Shown here: positions 21,663-30,300 of the stretch, piece after piece
Numbering within the stretch: position 1 is the first letter of the stretch
How the letters are laid out: the number at the start of each line of letters is the position of its first letter
Assembly (NCBI RefSeq): GCF_004328705.1
Contig: NZ_CP035319.1
Span: 744,001 to 808,000, forward strand
DNA: 64,000 bases
Source of the DNA: Rhodococcus sp. ABRD24
GTDB taxonomy: Bacteria; Actinomycetota; Actinomycetes; Mycobacteriales; Mycobacteriaceae
Direction of reading: 5' to 3'
Position numbers and translations under genes: made by a program
Notes under the pieces: model-generated
Told to the model about the DNA's origin: nothing
What the model saw: only the letters and a program-made list of their open reading frames with translations
Database searches by the model: none

Positions 21663-22907
21663 TCAGGCATTACCGGCCTGCCACGTCGCCCACGGAATGT
21701 TCCAGTCACCGAGGCCCTCGGTACCTGACAACGTGCCACCCACGGTGTTCTTCACGATCACAATGTCGCCGCGCTTGGTGTTGTCGTAGATCCACTTCGC
21801 GTTCGCGGGACTGAGATTGAGGCACCCGTGACTTGTGTTGGTGTTCCCCTGCTCGGCCAGCGACCAGGGGGCCGAATGGAAGAAGATGCCGCTGTAAGAC
21901 ATCCGTGTAGCCCAGTCCACCGGCGTCTTGTACCCGTCCGGTGAGTTCACCGGCACTCCATAGGTGGACGAATCCATCACGAGGTGGTCGAAACGATCGC
22001 CGATGATGTAGACGCCGTTGTCCGTCGGCGTGCTGTCCTTGCCCATCGAGGTCGGCATCGTCTTGACGGCTCGGCCCGAGACGTTGACCGTCACCTGTTT
22101 GGTGTCGTCGTCGGCGGTGATGACGACGGCGTCGCCGATCGTGAAGGACGAGTGGACGTCCTCCTGCCCGAACAGCCCATTGCCGAGGTCACGTCCGTAG
22201 GACTTGACGTCGACGCTCACCTGGGTGCCCGGCACCCAGTAGTCCTGTGGACGCCACCGCACCTCGCGGTTGTTGAGCCAGTAGAAGGCGCCCTCGACGG
22301 GCGGCACGGTGACGATCGTGATCGCCGCCTCGGCTGCCTTGCGGTCGGGAATGTTCTCGTCGAACTGGACGGCGACGGGTTGCCCGATACCGACGACGCT
22401 GCGATCGCCCGGCATGACGTACGGCTTGGTGAGATTGCCGGGCGCACTGGTGGTGAATGCCAGCGAGGTGGACGTCCCGCCGGCGAGACCGTACGCATCC
22501 GCCTGCAGCGTGTACGTGCGGTTGTATCCCAGCGGTTCGGTGTTGACCCAGGACAACCCGTCGGGCGCTATGGCGCCGGCAACGGCCTTACCCTCTGGAT
22601 TACGCAATGTGACGCCCGAGAGTCGACCGTCGGTGACACGCACCGCGACGGGATCTCCCGGCGAAATGCCCACCGCGCCGTCCGCGACGGTGACGCTCAC
22701 CTTCGGATTGACCAGAGCAATCAGGGGATTCGAGTCGATCGGTCCCGAAGCAGCGGTAGAGGTACCCGCCGAACTGGTGGAGATGGTGCAGCCGGTGAGG
22801 AGCATCACGATGCCGAGCATCCCCGCGACCGCCACACCGGCGGAACGCATGCTCGAGCCTCGTCCGATACTCCGCGACCGCCGACCTTCTCCGCGCCACG
22901 CCCTCAT
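21663..22907 (-). CDS. ldtB: L,D-transpeptidase lipoprotein (LdtB/LdtMt2 type)
   Basis: 414 residues; makes 3-3 (DAP-DAP) cross-links in peptidoglycan outside the membrane. Seen: a basic N-terminus, hydrophobic segment and lipobox LTGC with lipidated Cys40; two Ig-like domains (about 65-260); and a YkuD catalytic domain with HSAPWS and the active-site SHGCLN motif, catalytic Cys near residue 362. The C-terminal subdomain ending [15 protein letters not shown] is as in LdtMt2 (Rv2518c, 408 residues). Carbapenems acylate this cysteine in the family. ATG at 22907 is used; ATG at residue 20 is a possible alternative, still before the hydrophobic segment. The 288-bp gap upstream to the tRNA genes shows no gene. 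Confidence 0.95.
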   Translation of the reverse strand: MRAWRGEGRRSRSIGRGSSMRSAGVAVAGMLGIVMLLTGCTISTSSAGTSTAASGPIDSNPLIALVNPKVSVTVADGAVGISPGDPVAVRVTDGRLSGVTLRNPEGKAVAGAIAPDGLSWVNTEPLGYNRTYTLQADAYGLAGGTSTSLAFTTSAPGNLTKPYVMPGDRSVVGIGQPVAVQFDENIPDRKAAEAAITIVTVPPVEGAFYWLNNREVRWRPQDYWVPGTQVSVDVKSYGRDLGNGLFGQEDVHSSFTIGDAVVITADDDTKQVTVNVSGRAVKTMPTSMGKDSTPTDNGVYIIGDRFDHLVMDSSTYGVPVNSPDGYKTPVDWATRMSYSGIFFHSAPWSLAEQGNTNTSHGCLNLSPANAKWIYDNTKRGDIVIVKNTVGGTLSGTEGLGDWNIPWATWQAGNA

Positions 22908-23195
22908 GAAAACCCCACCTCACACCACAGAACTGCCACGACACACCCGGGGGCGCACCCCCATCGACGTGGCGGCCGATCCGGCCCCACGTCCTCCTGC
23001 ATGATGCCAGGGCGCCGCACCGGCTCTCCGACGACGTGCCGGGCGCCGAGTAACGGTCGAATACCAATCGCTACCAGCGGCTGAATGCCTCGGGGTTCCC
23101 CTTCCAGGAAGATGCGGAACGACTGATTTGCATTCGCCGGAATCGGTCCGTTAATGTTCATTCCGCACCGAGCGAGGGACATCTCGCGAAGTACT

Positions 23196-23268
23196 GCGCC
23201 GCTAGCTCAACTGGCAGAGCAAGTGACTCTTAATCACTGGGTTCGGGGTTCGAGTCCCTGGCGGCGCA
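23196..23268 (+). tRNA. tRNA-Lys (CTT anticodon), copy 1
   Basis: Acceptor GCGCCGC (23196-23202) pairs with GCGGCGC (23261-23267), with discriminator A. The anticodon arm AGTGA-CTCTTAA-TCACT has CTT at 23229-23231. T arm GGTTCGAGTCC. No encoded CCA. Confidence 0.97.
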
Positions 23269-23292
23269 CGCTAGTCCGCTAGCAACCAGTTT

Positions 23293-23365
23293 GCGCCTAT
23301 AGCTCAGTTGGTAGAGCAAGTGACTCTTAATCACTGGGTCCGGGGTTCGAGTCCCTGTGGGCGCA
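23293..23365 (+). tRNA. tRNA-Lys (CTT anticodon), copy 2
   Basis: Acceptor GCGCCTA pairs with TGGGCGC (one G-U), discriminator A at 23365. The anticodon arm is identical to copy 1, with CTT at 23326-23328. It starts 24 nt after copy 1 and differs mainly in the acceptor and D arms, so it is a diverged tandem duplicate. Confidence 0.97.
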
Positions 23366-23369
23366 CTGA

Positions 23370-23408
23370 GAAGAGGCCCCCCGCACATCATGTGCGGGGG
23401 GCCTCTTC
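23370..23408 (+). terminator. Terminator after the tRNA-Lys pair
   Basis: 18-bp perfect hairpin: GAAGAGGCCCCCCGCACA (23370-23387), loop TCA, partner arm 23391-23408. It starts 4 nt after the second tRNA. Confidence 0.88.
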
Positions 23409-23509
23409 CGTTCCCGTGCGAGGCGGCGCGGGCGGGTCGTCAGGTCACACGATCACCCGGAAGGTGTGCGCTGACGTCCGACCCGACGCGTGGACGCCTC
23501 CGGTTCGAG

Positions 23510-23731
23510 TCAGCGGAAGATCTTGCGCAACACCAGTAGACCGACGACAGCGCCGGCACCGATGAGAGCCGCCTTGACCGCAGGCTCGTTGAGCTTCGCG
23601 AGAACGCTCTGCTTGGTGGTCTCGACGAGGCGCTTGGGATTGGTGCGGACGGCCAGCACGTCGAGTGTCTGCGCGAGCTGATTGCGGGCGTTCTCGATGT
23701 CCCGTTCGATGCTCTCGGTGTCCCTGGCCAC
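23510..23731 (-). CDS. DUF3618 small membrane protein
   Basis: 73 residues. The N-terminal amphipathic helix MARDTESIERDIENARNQL is typical of DUF3618 (R...EIE.TR..L..T...L). A C-terminal hydrophobic segment AALIGAGAVVGLLVLRKIF is a single membrane span. The function is unknown. The GTG start at 23731 has GGAGG upstream. The M. tuberculosis equivalent (Rv2520c) lies in the same place next to bcp. Confidence 0.88.
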   Translation of the reverse strand: MARDTESIERDIENARNQLAQTLDVLAVRTNPKRLVETTKQSVLAKLNEPAVKAALIGAGAVVGLLVLRKIFR

Positions 23732-23874
23732 GTGTCCTCCAACTAGTTCGAATCGGTGCGGCTGTCATGCCGGCCGTGCCGGTGACGCTACCGGCACAGC
23801 TCGACACAACCGTAGAGCAGAAGGGCGCGCGCGGCGGCGAGCGCACCCTCTCCCACCTTCGGTAGCCTCACCCC

Positions 23875-24345
23875 GTGACCGAGAACAGGCTCGCCCCCGG
23901 AGACACCGCCCCCGAATTCACGCTGCCCGACGCCGACGGAAGAAGTGTGTCGCTCGCCGACTACCGCGGACGCAAGGTGATCGTCTATTTCTACCCTGCC
24001 GCGAGCACGCCAGGATGCACCAAACAGGCCTGCGACTTCCGCGACAGCCTCGCCGAGCTGAACGGAGCCGGCCTCGACGTCGTCGGAATCTCCCCCGACA
24101 AGCCCGCCAAGCTCGCCAAGTTCCGCGACAACGAGGCGCTGACGTTCCCGCTGCTGTCGGATCCAGAGAAGACGACACTCACCGCGTGGGGCGCGTTCGG
24201 CGAGAAAAAGATGTACGGCAAGGTCGTCCAGGGCGTCATCCGCTCGACCTTCCTGGTCGACGAGAACGGCAAGATCGAAGTAGCCCAGTACAACGTGCGC
24301 GCTACCGGCCACGTTGCCAAGCTGCGCCGCGACCTCTCCGTCTGA
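23875..24345 (+). CDS. bcp: Thioredoxin-dependent peroxiredoxin BCP
   Basis: 156 residues, peroxiredoxin of the Bcp/PrxQ group. It reduces hydrogen peroxide and organic hydroperoxides using thioredoxin. Peroxidatic Cys48 (STPGCTKQACDF) and resolving Cys53, five residues on, are both present, as in two-Cys atypical PrxQ. FTLPDADGRSV and VIVYFYPAASTPGC are family hallmarks. GTG 23875 follows a -10-like TAGCCT (23863-23868) by 6 nt: leaderless. It is the M. tuberculosis Rv2521 equivalent by position. Confidence 0.95.
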   Translation: MTENRLAPGDTAPEFTLPDADGRSVSLADYRGRKVIVYFYPAASTPGCTKQACDFRDSLAELNGAGLDVVGISPDKPAKLAKFRDNEALTFPLLSDPEKTTLTAWGAFGEKKMYGKVVQGVIRSTFLVDENGKIEVAQYNVRATGHVAKLRRDLSV

Positions 24346-24358
24346 CGCCGATGCCCGC

Positions 24359-25714
24359 TCAGCCGAGGCCCTGCAGAAAGAGGGCCTCGGCGACCGCGAG
24401 ATTCTCGATCTCCGACGGGTCCACGCTCTCGTTGGGCGCATGGATCAGCGCACGCGGTTCCTCGACTCCCATCAGCACGATCTCGGCGTCCGGGAACTGC
24501 TGTGCCAGCACGTTGCACAGTGGAATGGTCCCGCCCTGCCCGGCCTCTGCGAGCGGGGCTCCGAACGCGGTCTCCATCGCGGACGTCAGCGCCGTGTAAC
24601 CGGGCCCCGACGTCCGCGCCCGGAACGGCGATCCGACGGCCTCGCGTTCGACCGTCACGTGCGCACCCCACGGCGCTGACCGCTCGAGGTGCGCGACGAG
24701 CGCGTCCTGCGCCCGCTGCGAGTCCATGCCGGGCGGCACCCGGAGGTTGAGCCGGGCCGACGCACGCGGCTGGATCGCCGCTGCCGAACCGACCACGGGC
24801 GGCGCATCGACGCCGAGGATCGTCAGCGCAGGCCGCGCCCACACCGCGTCCGCCACCGAGCCGGATCCCGTGAGGCGGACACCGTCGAGCACGCCCGCAT
24901 CGAGACGGAACTGCTCCTCCGGGTACTGCGCGCCATCCCAGTCCTGCGCGGTGTCGAGCCCGTCGACGACGGTGTTGCCGCCGTGATCGCGCAGCGTCGA
25001 CAACATTTGTACGAGTGCGGCCAAGGCATCGGGAGCGGAGCCACCGTACATGCCCGAGTGCAGTTCCCCCGCGAGCGTTTCCACATGCACCACGACGTTG
25101 GCGATGCCGCGCAGGCTGGTAGTGACGGTGGGCCGACCCACGGCAACGTTGCCGGTGTCCGCGATCACAACGACGTCCGCGGTGAACAAGTCCGGCCGAT
25201 CCAGGACCAACTGCTCGAGTCCCCCGGCCCCCGTCTCCTCGGATCCCTCGGAGACGATCCGGATCCCGACGGGCAGGGGCCCATCCGCCGCCAACGCCCG
25301 CAACGCGAGCAGATGCATCACGACGTTGCCCTTGCAGTCGGCGGCGCCGCGTCCGTACCAGCGTCCGTCACGTTCCGTCAGCTCGAACGGCGGGGACTGC
25401 CACAGCGTCTCGTCACCCGCAGGCTGGACGTCGTAGTGGCTGTAGAGCAGCACTGTCGGCGCGCCCGACGGGCCCGGCTGGTGGCCCACCACCGCGTCCG
25501 ACCCGTCCGCGGTCCGGATCAACTCGACCTGTCCGATACCGGCGGCGCGAAAAGCGTCGGCAACCCAGTTCGCGGCATCGGCACATTCCTGAGGCGGCGC
25601 CTGCCTGGCATCGGCGATCGAGCGAAAAGCGACCAGCGCCGCGAGTTCCTCACGCGCCGTCGGCATGAGCTGCCGGACCCGAGTCCGGATTCGCTCCGAC
25701 ACTTCCACGGACAC
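24359..25714 (-). CDS. M20-family metallopeptidase
   Basis: 451 residues, M20 dipeptidase/carboxypeptidase-like, equivalent in position to M. tuberculosis Rv2522c. Zinc-binding residues are seen: His93 and Asp95 (YSHYDVQP), Asp126 (RGAADCKGN), Glu159-Glu160 (SEGSEETG), Asp near DVVVIADTGN, and a C-terminal His in ALIHAPNESVD. A central dimerisation domain carries LRGIANVVVHVETLAGELHSGMYGG (quoted in part). The physiological peptide or amide substrate is unknown. GTG at 25714 has GGAGGT immediately upstream. It is convergent with bcp. Confidence 0.92.
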   Translation of the reverse strand: MSVEVSERIRTRVRQLMPTAREELAALVAFRSIADARQAPPQECADAANWVADAFRAAGIGQVELIRTADGSDAVVGHQPGPSGAPTVLLYSHYDVQPAGDETLWQSPPFELTERDGRWYGRGAADCKGNVVMHLLALRALAADGPLPVGIRIVSEGSEETGAGGLEQLVLDRPDLFTADVVVIADTGNVAVGRPTVTTSLRGIANVVVHVETLAGELHSGMYGGSAPDALAALVQMLSTLRDHGGNTVVDGLDTAQDWDGAQYPEEQFRLDAGVLDGVRLTGSGSVADAVWARPALTILGVDAPPVVGSAAAIQPRASARLNLRVPPGMDSQRAQDALVAHLERSAPWGAHVTVEREAVGSPFRARTSGPGYTALTSAMETAFGAPLAEAGQGGTIPLCNVLAQQFPDAEIVLMGVEEPRALIHAPNESVDPSEIENLAVAEALFLQGLG

Positions 25715-25924
25715 CTCCAGTGATCTCGACGATGCGTCGACACGAGCCTACGAGCCGTGTCCGCGCGGCGGGGCGACAGCTGGAGCATGTCCGAGAAATG
25801 CCGGGCGCCGGCGATGGGAACGACCCGGTGCGAGGCGGCGAACGTCAGGTTAGGCGGTACCGGGAGAAACACCAGAACGGGAGAGTTCGTCGAATCCTGC
25901 GACAAAGACAGATAACCTGGGCCC

Positions 25925-26614
25925 GTGGAGTCCACTACCAGCCGCCGACCACCCCGCAGGGTGGACCCCGCGCTGGAGGTCCAGAGCGACCCCCAGGAAC
26001 TGATGCCCCGACGGCGCCCGACACAGGAGCGCAGCCGTCGCAAGTTCGAAGCGTTGCTCGCCTCGTCACGTGAGCTACTGGTAGACGTCGGATTCGAATC
26101 GTTCACGTGCGAGGAAGTGGCCACCCGGGCCGACGTCCCGATCGGGACCCTCTACCAGTTCTTCGCCAACAAGTACGTCATCGTGTGCGAGCTCAACCGC
26201 CAGGACCTCGTGGGTGTTCAGCAGGAACTTGCCGCGTTCAACGGCGAGGTCCCATCGCTCAACTGGCTGCGGTTCCTCAACAAGTTCGTCGACCACATGG
26301 CCGGACTGTGGACGTCCGACCCGTCACGGCGCGAGGTGTGGCTGGCGATGCAGTCCACACCGTCGACGCGGGCAACCGGCGTGATCCACGAGAAGCAGTT
26401 CGCCGAACAGGTCGCTCGGATGCTGGCGCCGCTCACGCCGCACACGCCCCACGAGCGCCGCACCATGATGGCCGAGGTCCTCGTCCACGTCGTGTACTCG
26501 ATGCTGAATTTCTCGGTACAGGACGGGCAGAGTCACGAGGACGCCGTCGCCGAACTCAAACGGTTGATGGTCGCGTATCTGCTGGTCGCCGAGAAGGAAG
26601 CCCGCTCGCACTGA
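25925..26614 (+). CDS. TetR-family transcriptional regulator
   Basis: 229 residues. A 30-residue basic, proline-rich N-terminal extension precedes the TetR helix-turn-helix (GFESFTCEEVATRADVPIGTLYQFFANKYVIV). The C-terminal domain is of the TetR_C_17-like kind, with LVHVVYSMLNFS. GTG at 25925 follows a -10-like TAACCT (25913-25918) by 6 nt, so a leaderless start is likely; an internal ATG at residue 27 just before the HTH is an alternative. Its 3' end runs into a broken MFS gene on the opposite strand, which may have been its target. It is not the FasR type. Confidence 0.88.
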   Translation: MESTTSRRPPRRVDPALEVQSDPQELMPRRRPTQERSRRKFEALLASSRELLVDVGFESFTCEEVATRADVPIGTLYQFFANKYVIVCELNRQDLVGVQQELAAFNGEVPSLNWLRFLNKFVDHMAGLWTSDPSRREVWLAMQSTPSTRATGVIHEKQFAEQVARMLAPLTPHTPHERRTMMAEVLVHVVYSMLNFSVQDGQSHEDAVAELKRLMVAYLLVAEKEARSH

Positions 26615-26890
26615 GCCCGGTGATCGCGGCCGCCACCCCGATGAGGATCGCCGAGACCAGCAGCGCAGTGTCGAGCACGAAGCCGGCGAGGTCGAGGCGT
26701 CCCGGCTGCGGATCCGCGCTTTCCGGAACGAACCACAGCGCCGCAAAGAAGAGCACCGCGCCCAGTGTGAGGTTGAACCAGAACACCGCGCGCCAGTCGA
26801 ACGCGCCCACCAGCAGCCCGCCCACCACGGGGCCGAGCGCCAGCGCGAGCCCCGAGACGTCGGCCCACGCCCCCAGTGGCTTCGCACGAT
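26615..26890 (-). pseudogene. Remnant of a DHA2-type MFS drug exporter
   Basis: On the minus strand about 90 codons read RAKPLGAWADVSGLALALGPVV, then GGLLVGAFDWRAVFWFNLTLG and FVPESADPQPGRLDLAGFVLDTALLVSAILIGV (quoted in parts). This is the motif-C region and following helices of EmrB/QacA-like 14-helix transporters (usually 470-520 residues). There is no start, and no sequence for the preceding 130 residues or the C-terminal 300: it is cut at about 26890 by the acpS terminator region and at 26614 by the end of the TetR gene. It is therefore a both-ends-deleted fragment. Confidence 0.8.
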
Positions 26891-26908
26891 CTGGGCAAAA
26901 ACGACGAA

Positions 26909-26946
26909 CGAGGCCGGCCGACGGATTTCTCCGTCGACCGGCCTCG
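26909..26946 (-). terminator. Terminator of the fas-acpS operon
   Basis: 17-bp arms (26909-26925 and 26930-26946) with one mismatch and a 4-nt loop. On the minus strand a TTCGTCGTTTTT tract follows. It starts 18 nt beyond the acpS stop codon. Confidence 0.85.
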
Positions 26947-26964
26947 ACGCGGTCGAGCGCCCGA

Positions 26965-27366
26965 TCACACCACGGGGTCAGGCTCCTCGATCACGACCAT
27001 CGCCCCGGCGACGTCTCCGTCGTGGGTGAGCGAGAGGTGGATCTTCGCTTCCGGCAGGAACTGCGCGGCCTCGTCGTGCAGCTTGATCGTCGGACGCCCC
27101 CACGCATCATTGACGACCTCGACCTGCACGTAGGCGTTGTCACCGACAGCCGGCGGCCGAGCGAACCGCGAGGCCGCCCACGCCTTGATGACCGCTTCCT
27201 TCGCCGCCCAGCGCACCGCATAGTGCCGAGCCGGTTCGCTCTTGGACTCGCAGTAGCGGCGCTCGCCCGGCCGGAAGCTCGACTTCATCGCCGTACCGGG
27301 ACGCTCGAGCTGCTCCTCGAACTCCGAGATCGTGACGATGTCGAATCCGATTCCGATGACAGCCAT
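26965..27366 (-). CDS. acpS: Holo-[acyl-carrier-protein] synthase
   Basis: 133 residues. Transfers 4'-phosphopantetheine from CoA to the ACP serine of FAS I. The magnesium-binding GIGFDIVTISEF and the catalytic WAAKEAVIKAWA motifs are both seen, and HLSLTHDGDVAGA is typical of the C-terminal end. ATG at 27366 overlaps the fas stop codon by one base (TGATG), so translation is coupled. In fungal FAS this domain is fused to the synthase; in mycolata it is a separate downstream gene, as here. Confidence 0.97.
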   Translation of the reverse strand: MAVIGIGFDIVTISEFEEQLERPGTAMKSSFRPGERRYCESKSEPARHYAVRWAAKEAVIKAWAASRFARPPAVGDNAYVQVEVVNDAWGRPTIKLHDEAAQFLPEAKIHLSLTHDGDVAGAMVVIEEPDPVV

Positions 27367-30300
27367 CACTGGCACCCGGGCTTTCCGGAGCGGTACACAT
27401 CGTCGGAGCCCAGACGAGCTTCCTCGGTGAGAAGCACGTCCGCCTCGAGCTGACGAGCAGCCTTGGCAGGCACCGCATCTCCACCGAAGCGGCGATCGGC
27501 CGGACGCTCGTAGAGACTGTCACCACCGCACATCGCGGCCGCGAGTCGACGCTGTCCGTCGATCGTGCGCTGCTGTGCCTGCGTCAGGTAGGCCTCGCGC
27601 CGATCTGCGGGGATCGACTCGACGAACGCCTGCGGGTGGACCACCGCGATCAAGCCCGACACGTGTCCGAAACCGAGGCTGGTCAGCAGGCCTGCCTTGA
27701 GGGCGAACTTGTCGCCGAAGCGCAGCGGGGTCCGCGGCCACACCAGGTGCGAGAACTCCGCCATCTTGTCGTCGACGCAGTCCAGGCTGCGGTTCGGCGG
27801 GATAACGCCCTGGCCGAGGACCTGGCACAGACCGATCAGCTGGAACGCCGCCGCGCCCCCCTTCGCGTGGCCGGTGAGCGACTTCTGCGAGATGACGAAC
27901 AGTGGGGCGCCCTCGCTGCGGCCGAGGGCCGCCGCCAGACGCTCGTGCAGTTCGGCCTCGTTGGGGTCGTTCGCAGCGGTCGAGGTGTCGTGCTTGGAAA
28001 CCACCGAGATGTCGTCGGCGGTGATTCCGAGCGCATTGAGCGACAGTGCGAGCTGCGAGTCCTGGCCGCCACGTCCGGCGCCGAGGGCACCGATGCCGGG
28101 AGCAGGGATCGACGTGTGGACACCGTCGGCGAACGAGCCCGCCCACGCGACCACACCGAGGACCGGCAGGCCCATCTCGAGAGCGAGGTCGCCACGGGCC
28201 AGCAGGACCGTGCCACCACCGGCCGACTCGACGAACCCACCACGGCGGCGGTCGTTGGCCCGGGAGAACCGGCGGTCGCTGATGCCCTTGGCGGACATCT
28301 CGTCCGACTTGGCGGTCGCGGACATGTCACCGAAGCCGACGATGCCCTCGATGCCCAGGTCGTCGAAGCCGCCGGCCACGACCAGCTTGGCCTTGCCGAG
28401 CTTGATCTTGTCGACGCCCTCCTCGACGGAGACCGCGGCCGTGGCGCATGCCGCGACCGGGTGCACCATCGCACCGTAACCGCCGACGTACGACTGGACG
28501 ACATGCGCCGCAATCACATTCGGCAGGGCCTCCTGCAGGATGTCGTTCGCGCGGGATTCCCCGAGCAGCGTATCGATGTACAGCGAGCGCATCGACGTCA
28601 TGCCGCCCATGCCCGTGCCCTGGGTATTGGCGACGAACGCCGGGTGCACCCACCGCATCAGCTCGGACGGGGTGAAGCCGCCGGTGAGGAACGCGTCGAC
28701 CGTGGCGACGATGTTCCACAGGCCCACCCGGTCCACCGAGCTCGCCATGTCGGCGGGGATACCCCACTTGGTGACGTCGAAGCCGGTGGGGATCTGGCCA
28801 CCGACCGTGCGGGTCAACTTCACCTTGCGCGGCACGCGAATCTCGGTGCCGGCCTTGCGGGTGACCGTCCAGTCGCCGCTCTCCGGATCGATGCTCGCGA
28901 CCGTGTTCTCCGGATCGGAGTCGACGAATGCACGCGCCTCGGCCTCGGAGCCGACCACGAAGGACAGATCCTTGTCGATGAACACCGAGGTCAGCAGCGG
29001 CGCGGTGTTGTCCACCATCGCGCCCTCGTCACCGTAGGTGCGGATGCCGCAACGCTCGACGACGGCGTCGTGGTAGCGCTCGGCGATCTCCGACTCCGGC
29101 ACCAGTTCACCGGATTCGACGTCGTACCAGCCGGCGACGGGATCGTTCTCCCACGCGACCAGTCCGGTGTTCCACGCCAGCTCGAGCACGCCGGCCGCCG
29201 AGAGCTGCTCGTCGACCTCCATTTCGAAGCGGGTGCGCGCCGAGCCGTACGGGCCGAGCTCACCGGCGCCGACGATGACGACCAGGTCGGCGGGATCGAC
29301 GTCGAGCTCCGGCCACGACGGGGCGTCGAGCGCGTCGACGATCCGCGGCGGGGCAGGAAGGGCGGCAATGGAATTCGCGCCGGTAGCGGCCTCGTCCTTG
29401 GCCTTGCCCGCAGCCTCGGCCGCATCGGCGGCCTCCTTCGCGAGCGCCGGCAGGTCGAGGTCGACCTCGGCGAGTCCACCGGTGAGATCCACCAGGCGCG
29501 GCGCGTCCGCAGCGGCGCGCTTGACGTCCGCGGTGCACGAGAGGAGCAGTTCGGTGGCCATCTCGTCGGTGGACCACGTGCGCACGCCCTTGGCCTCGAC
29601 GGCCTCGACCATCGGGTCGTTGCCGCCCATCAGGCCGGTGCCGCGCACCCAGCCGATCAGCGCGTGCACGAGGGTGACCCGCTCGGCCCACGTGCGCTCG
29701 GCCGACCAGCGGCCGACGACCGCGTCGAGCGCGGCCTTGGACTCGCCGTAAGCACCGTCACCACCGAACAGGCCACGGTTCGGCGAACCGGGCAGCACGA
29801 CGTGCAGATGGGTGTCGACGTCGTTGTCGAAACCGATTCGCGACAGGCCGCCGATCAGACGCTCGACCGACCACAGCAGGACCCGCATCTCCATCTCGGC
29901 GCGGGCACCGGCGTCGGAGAGATCGCCGGCAACACGCGGTGCGGCGAACGGGAACAGCATCGTCGGAGTCATCGCCTCCTTGATCAGCTTCTTTGCGCCG
30001 CCGGCGGTTTCGGTCTGGACGTTGCCGACCCACTCGATCAACGCGTCGACGTCGGTGTACGACGCCATGTTCGCGGGCACCACCCACAGCGCAGCGCCGG
30101 AACGGGCGTTGTCGTGGTACAGCTTGCGATAGAAGCCGAGTCGATCGTCGTCGAGCCGCGAGGTGGTGACCACAACCGTGGCACCGCCGCCGAGGAGCTT
30201 GCCCGCCACCGACGCGGCAATCGAGCCCTTGCTGGCGCCCGTCACTACCGCGACCTCACCGGTCCACTGGCCGGCCTCGTCGATCGGCGCGACAGCGACC

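Noticed and set aside
25925..26614. FasR, the activator of fas-acpS, because of its proximity
   Set aside because: Its HTH and ligand-domain sequence do not resemble mycobacterial FasR, and fas is 10 kb away on the other strand.
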